Positions 44,573-52,887 of a stretch of 64,000 bases of DNA are shown here, in pieces. The stretch comes from Rhizobium sp. NLR16a. Lineage in GTDB: Bacteria; Pseudomonadota; Alphaproteobacteria; Rhizobiales; Rhizobiaceae. Under the pieces are notes generated by a model. The model saw nothing but the letters and a program-made list of their open reading frames with translations, had not been told where the DNA came from and ran no database searches. The DNA is taken from assembly GCF_017948245.1 (NCBI RefSeq), contig NZ_CP072869.1:186001-250000 (forward strand), given 5' to 3'. The position numbers and the translations under genes were made by a program. Every line of letters starts with the position of its first letter. The first letter of the stretch is position 1.

Positions 44573-45406
44573 TCAGCCCTTCACCGAACCAAAGGTGAGG
44601 CCTCGTACGACGTATCGATCGAAAACAAGGAAGATGATCATCGGAGGTATCATCGCGAGCACTGCGGCGGCGGCGATGTAGTTCCAGGTCACTCCGCTCG
44701 TTGCGAAATACCCAAGTGTTCCGATCGGAAGGGTGGCGGTCGAGCGTGAGCTCAGCACCAGCGGAAAAGCGGCGTTGTTCCACGCGAACACGAAGGCGAA
44801 CATCGAGGTAACAATGATCCCAGGACGAACGATCGGTAGCGTGATCCGCAACATGATCGTGTACCAACGGGCGCCGTCCACCCGGGCAGCTTCCTCCAGT
44901 TCCACTGGCACCTCATCGATAAAGCTCTTCATCAACCAGACGGAAAACGGGATCGTCAGCGTCTGTAGGACCAGGATCATCGAAAAGTAGGAACCCTGGA
45001 GGCCAATGCGCGTGATGAGGATGAAATATGGGATCAGAAACGCGACCGGCGGGGCCATCAACAGCCCGAGATACCACAACATGATGTTCTTCTTGCCGCG
45101 GAGCTTGAAACGGGACAACGCGTAGGCTGCGGGAACCGAAAAAGGCAGATTGAGTAGCACAGCACCGATCGCGACGATGAGGCTGTTGAACAGTTGCGGC
45201 GCGTTGGTGCCAGGATCGACGAGGATGTGCCGGAATGCGTCGAGATTGGGCTCGAATGTGAGTTGCGGCGGCATGGTGAACGCCGTCTCGGCCGGCCGGA
45301 TCGCAAGGGCGATGAACCACAGGATCGGACCGACGAAGATTGCCAGGAAGAGGAGGCCGGCGGCGTAGGTGAGTGCCGTGTTGAAGCTCGTGTGTCGGCG
45401 CGACAT
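44573..45406 (-). CDS. Carbohydrate ABC permease (MalG type)
   Basis: The 277-residue inner membrane permease has six hydrophobic segments and the EAA loop VELEEAARVDGARWYTIMLRITLPIVRPGI near residue 190. GAGGAG precedes the ATG at 45406, which directly follows the stop of the other permease gene. It pairs with that permease. Confidence 0.9.
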   Translation of the reverse strand: MSRRHTSFNTALTYAAGLLFLAIFVGPILWFIALAIRPAETAFTMPPQLTFEPNLDAFRHILVDPGTNAPQLFNSLIVAIGAVLLNLPFSVPAAYALSRFKLRGKKNIMLWYLGLLMAPPVAFLIPYFILITRIGLQGSYFSMILVLQTLTIPFSVWLMKSFIDEVPVELEEAARVDGARWYTIMLRITLPIVRPGIIVTSMFAFVFAWNNAAFPLVLSSRSTATLPIGTLGYFATSGVTWNYIAAAAVLAMIPPMIIFLVFDRYVVRGLTFGSVKG

Positions 45407-45407
45407 T

Positions 45408-46337
45408 TTACCACTCCTCGTTTCGGAACGCGAAGAAGACGTACAGTGCAACGATGACGTTGACGATCAGCACGGTGATCCAGGTCATGGCACTGACCAG
45501 TCCGATGTTGAAGTTCACAAGGCCCTGTTCGTAGAGTGAGTATCCAAGGGTGCGTGTAGACGTGCCCGGTCCGCCGCGCGTGAGCACAAGCACCGTGTCG
45601 AAGGTGTTGAAGATCTGCATGAAGCGCAGCATGACGATAATGATTGCGGTGCGTTTGATCAGCGGTAGCTTGATCCGCATCAGGATCGTCCATGCAGACG
45701 CGCGATCCAGGCGCGCGGCCTCCAAAATCTCGTCCGGCACGGCCAAAAGGCTCGCATAGAGAACGATTGCAAAGAACGGTGTCCACTGCCAGATGTCGAC
45801 GAAGAGGATCGCCGCGAGTGCTGTCGATGGCGAGCCAAGAATTCCTTCTGCGGGAACGGGGAGCCAGAGCGACTGCAACACCCAACTCAACAGGCCACCG
45901 CCGGGATCATAGAGGTAGCGGAACAAAAAGCCGACTACGATGGGCGCGATCGTTGTTGGCAGGATCAGCAGGGCCCGCACGATGTTCATGCCAGGCAGTG
46001 CCTTGAGCAGAATGAGCGCGATCGCCAGGCCAAACGTGAACTCAAGTGCCGTGCCAAGGATCGACAGGATCAGGGTATTGGTGAGCGCGGCGCGAAAGTC
46101 GAAAGCGTTGAAGGCCTGCACATAATTCTCGAACCCAATGAACTGGAGCGGCTCCGGGCCGATTTGCAGGTTCCAGAAATAGAAGCTCGATCTTAGGGCA
46201 AACAGCAAGGGGTAGGCGATCAGAGCGAGCAGCATCACCACCGAAGGCGCAATCAGCAAGTAGGGCAGGTTTCGTCGGATAAAGCTCTTCCGGGCGGGCC
46301 CGAGGGCTCGCGGAGAGCAAACAGTAGTCGTGTGCAT
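45408..46337 (-). CDS. Carbohydrate ABC permease (MalF type)
   Basis: The 309-residue permease starts with a basic cytoplasmic tail (RKSFIRRNLPYLLIAPSVVMLLALIAYPLL) and has the EAA loop ILEAARLDRASAWTILMRIKLPLIKRTA. It is the first permease gene after the binding protein gene, with a 71-base gap. Six transmembrane segments are apparent. Confidence 0.9.
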   Translation of the reverse strand: MHTTTVCSPRALGPARKSFIRRNLPYLLIAPSVVMLLALIAYPLLFALRSSFYFWNLQIGPEPLQFIGFENYVQAFNAFDFRAALTNTLILSILGTALEFTFGLAIALILLKALPGMNIVRALLILPTTIAPIVVGFLFRYLYDPGGGLLSWVLQSLWLPVPAEGILGSPSTALAAILFVDIWQWTPFFAIVLYASLLAVPDEILEAARLDRASAWTILMRIKLPLIKRTAIIIVMLRFMQIFNTFDTVLVLTRGGPGTSTRTLGYSLYEQGLVNFNIGLVSAMTWITVLIVNVIVALYVFFAFRNEEW

Positions 46338-46408
46338 TGCCAGATCCAGTTCTTCTTCACTTGGCTGCCGGCGCGATCGCTCTCGCGCCGGCCCGAGGAG
46401 AACTCTAA

Positions 46409-47863
46409 TTAGTTCTTGGCGATCAGGGCTTTGGCCCCATCAAGAGTATCTGTGTAGCTATCCTTCTGATAAGGGATCATGAGATTGCCCTTCAGGATGC
46501 TCTCGAACAGGCTGTTGGCGCGCTCGAGGCCGGTCTTCGGCTCTTCGCTACCGGTCAGAAGCTGGTTCAATGTGAGACCCAACACGCTTTCGATGGCTGT
46601 GTAACCAGGTACAGGCGGGCGCGTGACCTTGCCATTGCCCTGCTTCATCATCGCATATTGCACGTCGAGGTAAGGATAGATCGCCTTGACTTCCTCGTCT
46701 TCATAGAGCGAAACGCGCGCAAAGTCGGAGAACTGATAGTTGAGGTCCGGCCAAAGAGCCATTTTCTTCTGCGTGGCCTTCGAGGTCGCCCATTTGATGA
46801 AAGCGTAGCCTGCCTCTTGCCGTTCCGAGCTGGATGGGATCCCAAGGCTCCAGCCGCCGAGGCTGACCGTCTGAGGCACCCCCTCGGCTTTCGGCAAGGC
46901 CGCAGTTGCGTACTTGTCCATGACATCCGACTTCTTGCCGGTCATGTAGCCCGAGTTCTTGATCAGATAGAAGTACGGGGTCCACCAGTAGAACATCCCG
47001 ATATCGCCCTTGGCAAAACGGGTCCCGGCATCGAACCAGACATAGTTGATCGCTTCTGGAGGAGACAGCTTGTAGAGCTGCCTGTAAACTTCAACAGACT
47101 TGATCCAGGCCGGGCTTGTCAGCTGTGGGGCGAAGTCCCACGGAGCGGCCGGGAACGATTTGAACCAGTTCGCACCGTGGCTTGCCGACACCTGCGTGAA
47201 CATGTGGACGATCGGCGACGGCTGGGAACCGCAAACAACGGTTGGAAAGAGCGGCTTGCCGCCGAAGGATTTGCCTTCCATCGACTTCAGGGTGTCGATG
47301 TATTTCGTCCAGGTCCAGTCTTCCGACGTCTCGGTCGGCGGTGCCGCAATGCCGAGTTCGTCAAAGACATCCTTGCGGTACATGACACCCTGCGCATAGG
47401 CGGCGACCGGCAATGTGCCGACCTGGCCGCGCCACATATTCGAGGAGTAAAGGACCTCGGGGATGAAGTCGGAGAGGTCGAATTCGCTGTCCTTGGCAAT
47501 AAAATCGTTCAGCGAGATGATCCAGCCGTTGTCGAGATATTGCCCGAGCCACATCTGATCGACGACGATGACATCGGCGTCGGAGGTCTTGGCGACAAAG
47601 GCAGACACGAGGCGAGACTGAAGGGCGTCATAGGAGAGGCTCTCAAGTTCCACCTTGATGCCAGTTTCCTTCTCGTATTCTGGCACGAGCGCCTTCATCG
47701 AGAAGAAGAACGGGTCTTCAACGGACAGGACGCGCACGGTGTTCGCATCCTGCGCGGCACCCCTCCGTGGAATGGCCAATGATCCCGCGCCAGCCACAAG
47801 AGCTGCGACGGAAGCGCTTTTCAGCAGCTCACGTCGCGACATATTTCCGATATCGATTGTCAT
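46409..47863 (-). CDS. Extracellular solute-binding protein, family 1
   Basis: The 484-residue periplasmic protein probably uses the Tat path: MSRRELLKSASVAALVAGAGSLAIP has the S-R-R-x-L-K motif and a hydrophobic stretch, with cleavage near GAA before QDANT. The mature protein resembles sugar-binding MalE-type receptors (YEKETGIKVELESLSYDALQSRL; DVIVVDQMWLGQYLDNGWI). It is the first gene of the minus-strand operon SBP, two permeases, oxidoreductase, ATPase, and diverges from a ROK regulator. Confidence 0.88.
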   Translation of the reverse strand: MTIDIGNMSRRELLKSASVAALVAGAGSLAIPRRGAAQDANTVRVLSVEDPFFFSMKALVPEYEKETGIKVELESLSYDALQSRLVSAFVAKTSDADVIVVDQMWLGQYLDNGWIISLNDFIAKDSEFDLSDFIPEVLYSSNMWRGQVGTLPVAAYAQGVMYRKDVFDELGIAAPPTETSEDWTWTKYIDTLKSMEGKSFGGKPLFPTVVCGSQPSPIVHMFTQVSASHGANWFKSFPAAPWDFAPQLTSPAWIKSVEVYRQLYKLSPPEAINYVWFDAGTRFAKGDIGMFYWWTPYFYLIKNSGYMTGKKSDVMDKYATAALPKAEGVPQTVSLGGWSLGIPSSSERQEAGYAFIKWATSKATQKKMALWPDLNYQFSDFARVSLYEDEEVKAIYPYLDVQYAMMKQGNGKVTRPPVPGYTAIESVLGLTLNQLLTGSEEPKTGLERANSLFESILKGNLMIPYQKDSYTDTLDGAKALIAKN

Positions 47864-47976
47864 AAACAGCCTCCTCAGTTGCTTCGTATCCCAACCCCGG
47901 CCCTTCAGCGCAGCCCCTGGGCTTCCGCTTGTCGATACTGAGATTGTTACCCCTTATGTGCTTTTTGTAAGCAGTT

Positions 47977-47997
47977 AGTTTGTACCTCGCACAAACT
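47977..47997. promoter_or_regulatory. Probable ROK operator, 21-bp inverted repeat
   Basis: AGTTTGT and ACAAACT flank a 7-base spacer (ACCTCGC), a perfect 7-7-7 repeat in the region between the divergent binding-protein gene (start 47863) and the ROK gene (start 48151). Position and symmetry suit a repressor site. Confidence 0.6.
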
Positions 47998-48150
47998 TAT
48001 GTTAGTGTCAAGAAGTTGTCGGGGCGAAAATTCCGGCCCGGTACTGCGGTTGTCATCGAGGTCCTGCTTGCATCACCGGAAAGGGCCTTATGTTGTATGG
48101 CCGTTCGATAATGTACGGGCTAAAAGGATCCGGTAGATTGGAGAAGAGAA

Positions 48151-49410
48151 TTGAAGTTTGAGAGCCAGCCGTCCTATTCGTTGGGCCAGCGCACCCCTGC
48201 CAGCAGAGAAGTTGCCGTCGGCGAGAACGGCGGTAACGTGACACTTGTCTCCCAATCGGCGCTTGGAGCGATAAACCGCGGTCGCGTCCTTCAAGCCTTA
48301 TATGACAACGGACCCAAAAGCCGGGCAGATCTCGCTCGACTTGCAGGTGTCAACCGGACCACGATAACCGGTATTGTGCAGCCGATGATCGAAGACCAGC
48401 TTCTTATTGAGGGAGATGCGTCGCCTTCCGACGTCAAAGGCGGCAAGCCGGCTCGTCCGCTTTATTTTAACCCCGATGCACCAATGCTTGGCGCAGTCCT
48501 CCTTCTGCCCGGCACGATACAAACATGCCTCGTGGCGTTAACCGGTGAGATCAAGGCCGTTGCGAAAGCTGAATTTGATACGCATGGCGACACAGAAGCA
48601 TTCATCGCGGTCATGACGGAGACGCTTACTGCCACACTGTCTCAGGCCCAGCAGGCGCCGTTTGGCATTGGCGTGGCCTCTGCTGGAATGATCGACAGTG
48701 ACAATGGAACCATTCTCACCGTCAATCTTGCTCCCGTTCTAACGGGACTTCCCCTCGTAGCAATACTACAAGAACGCTTCTCTCTTCCGGTTGCCATCGA
48801 TCACCACCCCCGTGCCTTGCTTGTTGGGGACAGATGGTTCGGACCCGGTCGCGGTCAACAAAATTTCGCAGCGGTCTATACTGGCGAGGTTCTCGGCGGC
48901 GCCTTCTTCATCGACGGCAAGGTCTATCGTGGGCTCGCCGGATCCGGCGGCGAGCTCGGGCACACCGTGGTGCAGATCGATGGTGCCCCTTGCAACTGCG
49001 GAAAGCACGGCTGCTGGGAGACGGTCGCTGCTCTTCCGTGGTTACGAAAGGAAGCCGCCCGAATGGGCTTGCCGCATCCCAAGAGCATCACCTGTGCCAG
49101 GCTTGTCAAGGAAGCAGACGAAGGCTCGAATGCGGCAGAGGAGCTTCTCGTCCGTTACACACGGAACGTGGCTTTCGGCATCGTCAATCTGCAGCAAACA
49201 CTCTCCCTCAACTCCTACGTCCTTCATGGAGACATCGCCGGAGGCGGAATGAAGGCAGCAGAGCTGATCAGGCAGCATGTAGAGCAGCTAGTGGTGAAGA
49301 GACCTGGTCAGGAGATATCGATCACGGTGAATGGTATCGGCGAAGGCCATACGGCTCTGCGCGGCGCCGCCGGTCTGGTTTTATCCAGCCACCTCAAGCT
49401 GGTCATTTGA
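48151..49410 (+). CDS. ROK-family transcriptional regulator
   Basis: The 419-residue NagC/XylR-like repressor has the HTH NRGRVLQALYDNGPKSRADLARLAGVNRTTITGIVQPMIEDQLL and ROK domain motifs GIGVASAGMIDSDNGTILTVN, LLVGDRWFGPGRGQQNFAAVYTGEVLGGAFFIDGKVYRGLAGSGGELGHTVVQIDG and CNCGKHGCWET (zinc site). The chosen start is the first in-frame candidate with AGAAGAGA upstream (TTG at 48151). It is a paralog of the regulator at 37442 and divergent from the sugar ABC operon, which it most likely represses until its sugar ligand binds. Confidence 0.9.
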   Translation: MKFESQPSYSLGQRTPASREVAVGENGGNVTLVSQSALGAINRGRVLQALYDNGPKSRADLARLAGVNRTTITGIVQPMIEDQLLIEGDASPSDVKGGKPARPLYFNPDAPMLGAVLLLPGTIQTCLVALTGEIKAVAKAEFDTHGDTEAFIAVMTETLTATLSQAQQAPFGIGVASAGMIDSDNGTILTVNLAPVLTGLPLVAILQERFSLPVAIDHHPRALLVGDRWFGPGRGQQNFAAVYTGEVLGGAFFIDGKVYRGLAGSGGELGHTVVQIDGAPCNCGKHGCWETVAALPWLRKEAARMGLPHPKSITCARLVKEADEGSNAAEELLVRYTRNVAFGIVNLQQTLSLNSYVLHGDIAGGGMKAAELIRQHVEQLVVKRPGQEISITVNGIGEGHTALRGAAGLVLSSHLKLVI

Positions 49411-49529
49411 GGCTTTGTAGCGACACCGATATGCAACGAAGGGGCTTGCGGACCTGTTGTGTCGATTCGCGCCGGGCAAGGCCTGTCCGGTAGGCTTCTT
49501 AAAGAGACTCAGGCGCGCTATCGAATTTT

Positions 49530-50687
49530 CTAAGGTCGGGATTTGGGCTTGCGACCGTTAAGGTAAGGACTGCCATCGTCTGCGACGGCGGCGGAAAAGA
49601 GAGAGGCAAAGAACGGAATGCAGGCCGCCCCGATCGCGCCGGCGCGAGGGCCAAGTCGAGAGGCCTCAACTGCGGCAGCCTCCAAGCCGCGCGACGGGCC
49701 AAGGATTGGCTGACTGGAAATTGCGCGTACCAGCCTGTCTGTCACTAGTTCTGGCAGCCGTCCCCCAAGGACAATCAGCGCGGGGTCGAACATCGCCGTA
49801 GCTACACGCACCGTCTCGCTGAGCTGCTTTCCGGCGCGTTCAATCCAGATTTCTAACGCCGCTTCGGCGCTATCTGGCAACCGATCGAGGTCGATGAAGT
49901 CGTGGATGGCGAAGCCGGCACTGTTGAGGGTGGCAAAAAGGTCTTGGCCGGATGGGCGCGGCTGGTCGTACGGGTAGAGAACTCCGGGCAGGCAGGCGTT
50001 TCCATTGACACCGCGGTACGGCCGCCCGTCGATAACCGCCCCTCCCCCGACACCGTGTCCGATGTGAATGAAGAACATCGGATCAGGCTGCGGGATGCGT
50101 CCGCCGAACACATACTCTCCGAGCGATGCAGCTGTTCCATCATTCTCGATGTAATAGGGCGCTTCGAAAGTCGCTTTAAAAGCTTGGTCCGCCTCACCAT
50201 CATCGAAAGCCGGGAAGAAGCTGTGGGCCTTGAGGATGTGCGACATCGTGCCGAAATTGCCGGGCACCGAGCAGCCGACCCCGAGAAGGCGATCTTTAGG
50301 CGTGCCAAGATCGGTCAGCATCGCTGCGATAGCAGCCTGCGCCGCCTCTGCCACAGACAAAGCTGTGCTGGTCTCGATGTCTACAGATCGGGAGGTAAGA
50401 ATCTTACCCGCTAGATCAGCAATTGCTACCTCCATTCGGGAGACCGAGAATGTTATTCCCGCGGAAAGATATCGGTCAGCCCGCAAGCTCAGCAAGCGCC
50501 GAGGCTGGCCTTGGGCGCCGGTCCGCTCGACCACCTCGATCAGAAGTCCGATCTCAATTAAGCGACCTATCAGCCGAGTGACAGAAGCACCTGTCATGCC
50601 TGACCGTTCCGCCAGGTCGACCCGCGCAATCTGCTTGCCTACGAAAATCAGTTCGACCAGTCGTCGTTCGTTCCGTGAAAGGTCCAT
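49530..50687 (-). CDS. ROK-family transcriptional regulator
   Basis: The 385-residue regulator has the HTH NERRLVELIFVGKQIARVDLAERSGMTGASVTRLIGRLIEIGLL and a ROK domain: GVGCSVPGNFGTMSHI, FIHIGHGVGGGAVIDGRPYRGVNGNACLPG and LIVLGGRLPE. The usual ROK zinc CxCGxxGCxE sequence is replaced by NACLPGVLYPY, so it is a divergent member. The ATG at 50687 is used, while an in-frame TTG at 50720 is possible. It diverges from the ABC transporter operon starting at 50828, and there is an inverted repeat between them. It is much less similar to the other two ROK proteins of this window than they are to each other. Confidence 0.85.
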   Translation of the reverse strand: MDLSRNERRLVELIFVGKQIARVDLAERSGMTGASVTRLIGRLIEIGLLIEVVERTGAQGQPRRLLSLRADRYLSAGITFSVSRMEVAIADLAGKILTSRSVDIETSTALSVAEAAQAAIAAMLTDLGTPKDRLLGVGCSVPGNFGTMSHILKAHSFFPAFDDGEADQAFKATFEAPYYIENDGTAASLGEYVFGGRIPQPDPMFFIHIGHGVGGGAVIDGRPYRGVNGNACLPGVLYPYDQPRPSGQDLFATLNSAGFAIHDFIDLDRLPDSAEAALEIWIERAGKQLSETVRVATAMFDPALIVLGGRLPELVTDRLVRAISSQPILGPSRGLEAAAVEASRLGPRAGAIGAACIPFFASLFSAAVADDGSPYLNGRKPKSRP

Positions 50688-50743
50688 TGGTTCCAAGCGT
50701 GTCAAATTGTCAGCAGCCAAACAGCTATTGCAATATATATTAA

Positions 50744-50758
50744 ATTACGCAATGTAAT
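50744..50758. promoter_or_regulatory. Inverted repeat in the divergent ROK/ABC promoter
   Basis: ATTAC-GCAAT-GTAAT is a perfect 5-5-5 repeat within AT-rich DNA; an overlapping ATTGC...GCAAT pair (50728-50753) adds symmetry. It lies between starts 50687 (minus) and 50828 (plus). It is a plausible operator for the ROK regulator. Confidence 0.45.
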
Positions 50759-50827
50759 TAATCTGTCACGAGGATCCTTTAAGAAGGCCAAACCGGAATG
50801 ACCGCCAAAATGAAATGGGAGAACACC

Positions 50828-51832
50828 ATGCACCAGATCAAACGATTGTTGAGCCTCGCCGCCGTGCTGATCGCGATCGCCTCTCCGGCCTTGGCAAAGA
50901 GTCTCGTCGTTTATTCACCTCAGGGGGAAGAGAACGTTCAATGGATAATCGACCAGGCTAAAGCCGCCGGTCACGACGTGCAGTTTCTGCGCGCACCCGG
51001 AGGAGAACTTTTTGATCGGCTGGTCGCCGAGAAGAACAACCCCCAGGCCGACGTCGTACTTGGCATGGTCGACGCGTCTATGGCTCTGCTCAAAAAGAAT
51101 GGCCTGTTCCAGCCATACACACCAGCCTGGGCGGCGGACCTGCCTGCGCACTACAAGGACAAGGAAGGCATTGTCTACAAATTCTGGAGCACACCGGTCG
51201 TCATCGCCTATGAGTCTGACAAGCTTGCCGCTGAGCGGGCGCCGAAAAGCTGGCTGGACCTGACAAGGGGCGAATACAAAGGCAAATACGTCATCGGCAA
51301 CACCGCCTGGCAGACGACAAGGGTCTATCTTGCCGGCATCTTGGCCCGGTTCCTCGACGACAAGGGCGAAGTCACTCAGGCTGGATGGGATTTTCTTGGC
51401 GCATTCTATGCGAACGCGATCGTTGTCGATGACGCCGATGCGCGCAAGGAAGCCTTCAAATCGGGCGGTGCGGTCATCAATCTGAACTGGTTCGGCGGCG
51501 TCATCAAGGACGCCAGGGAACTCGGCATGCAAGTCAAGGTCATTGACCCGGAAGGTGGCACGCCCGTCATCTCTGAAGGCGTGGCGATCATGGCGAGAAC
51601 CGATCAGCTGGAGCAGGCAAAGGCATTCGTCGACTGGTTCGGCTCTGCCGATGTCATGGCCGGCTACGCCAAGAAATTCGGTCAGGTTCCGGTGCTGCCG
51701 GCGGCGTTGGCCAAATCACCGCCAGAGGTGCAGGCGAATGCGAAACTAGTCAAGGCGCAGCCGATCGATTGGGATGCCGTCGCGCCCAAACTGGACGGCT
51801 GGTTGCAGAAGATCGAGCTAGAAATCCGGTGA
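50828..51832 (+). CDS. ABC transporter substrate-binding protein (Fe3+/phosphonate/polyamine type)
   Basis: This 334-residue periplasmic protein has the signal peptide MHQIKRLLSLAAVLIAIASPALA followed by KSLVVYSPQGEENVQWIIDQAKAAGHDVQFLRAPGGELFDRL, the start of type II receptors related to AfuA/FbpA and 2-aminoethylphosphonate-binding proteins. The ATG at 50828 has GGGAGA upstream; a start at 50798 would spoil the signal peptide. It is followed by ATPase and fused permease genes. The substrate is uncertain; no iron-coordinating Tyr pair can be confirmed by eye. Confidence 0.85.
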   Translation: MHQIKRLLSLAAVLIAIASPALAKSLVVYSPQGEENVQWIIDQAKAAGHDVQFLRAPGGELFDRLVAEKNNPQADVVLGMVDASMALLKKNGLFQPYTPAWAADLPAHYKDKEGIVYKFWSTPVVIAYESDKLAAERAPKSWLDLTRGEYKGKYVIGNTAWQTTRVYLAGILARFLDDKGEVTQAGWDFLGAFYANAIVVDDADARKEAFKSGGAVINLNWFGGVIKDARELGMQVKVIDPEGGTPVISEGVAIMARTDQLEQAKAFVDWFGSADVMAGYAKKFGQVPVLPAALAKSPPEVQANAKLVKAQPIDWDAVAPKLDGWLQKIELEIR

Positions 51833-51882
51833 GGATGTAGGGCCGGGCGACGCAGATCGCCAGGCTTCTCAGGAGTATGTTT

Positions 51883-52887
51883 ATGCCGACCCCGATCCTC
51901 ATCATCGATAAACTGCATATTGGCTATGGCGACAAGGTTGTCATCAGCGACCTCTCGATTGAGATTCACGAAGGCGAGTTCGTTGCTCTGCTCGGGGCTT
52001 CCGGCAGCGGCAAATCCAGCGTCCTAAGGACCCTGGCTGGCTTTCATCCGGTCATGAGCGGTCGGATTATTCTTGAAGGAAAAGATATTACCATCGAGCC
52101 TCCGGAGCGGCGCAACGTCGGCATGGTATTCCAGAACTATGCGCTGTTTCCAACGATGACGGCTTTCGAGAATATCGCCTTTGCTTTGCGTGTGGCGAAG
52201 ATCCCGCAGGGCGAGATTGTCAAGCGTGTCACCCAGATCGCCGAAACATCCGGGATTACGGAGCAACTGCACAAGAAGCCCGCGACCATGTCAGGTGGGC
52301 AACAACAGCGGGTCGCGATTGCGCGCGCGCTCGTCGCGGGCTCCAAGGTGCTTTTGTTCGACGAACCATTGTCCAATCTCGACGCCAAGGTGCGAGTGAC
52401 GATGCGCCGCGAGATCAAGAGGCTCCAGCAGGAATTTGGCTTCACGGCGGTCTTTGTCACGCATGATCAGGAAGATGCACTCACCATGTCCGACACGATC
52501 GTCGTGCTGGCGAACGGTGGCGTTGAACAGATCGGTGACGGACGTACTCTTTATCGAAAGCCCGCGACGCCGTTCATCTGCGAGTTTATCGGCACCGCCA
52601 ACGAGCTGCTCGCACCGGTTGTCGCGCAAATTCTGGGCCGCGACGTTCGGGGGCGCATCTTTGTCCGCCACGAAGATGTGTTCGTCGGGAAAGCGGTAGA
52701 AGCCGGGTTGCCGGCGACCGTCCGCCATGTGGAATTTCTTGGCGCCCACAGCCGCATCGACCTGGATGCCGGCGGACACTTAATTTCGGCCGCCAGGATG
52801 GGGCACGAGTTACCTGAAATCGGTGAGACCGTGTCCTGGACGGTCCGGCCGGGCTCGGCGCATATCTTCGAGGAAGCGGGCAGATGA
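51883..52887 (+). CDS. ABC transporter ATPase (PotA/FbpC type)
   Basis: The 334-residue ATPase has Walker A GASGSGKSS, VFQNYALFPTMT, signature MSGGQQQRVAIARALV, Walker B VLLFDEPLSNLDAKV, and VTHDQEDALTM, followed by a TOBE domain (VRHEDVFVGKAVEAGLPATVRHVEFLG). The second ATG (51883) is the better start because the AGGAG is eight bases before it. The stop overlaps the permease start in ATGA. Confidence 0.9.
   Translation: MPTPILIIDKLHIGYGDKVVISDLSIEIHEGEFVALLGASGSGKSSVLRTLAGFHPVMSGRIILEGKDITIEPPERRNVGMVFQNYALFPTMTAFENIAFALRVAKIPQGEIVKRVTQIAETSGITEQLHKKPATMSGGQQQRVAIARALVAGSKVLLFDEPLSNLDAKVRVTMRREIKRLQQEFGFTAVFVTHDQEDALTMSDTIVVLANGGVEQIGDGRTLYRKPATPFICEFIGTANELLAPVVAQILGRDVRGRIFVRHEDVFVGKAVEAGLPATVRHVEFLGAHSRIDLDAGGHLISAARMGHELPEIGETVSWTVRPGSAHIFEEAGR

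Noticed and set aside
46658..47782. A 374-codon open frame on the plus strand opposite the solute-binding protein gene
   Set aside because: Antisense shadow of a clear gene with signal peptide; its composition is that of a reverse-complement frame.
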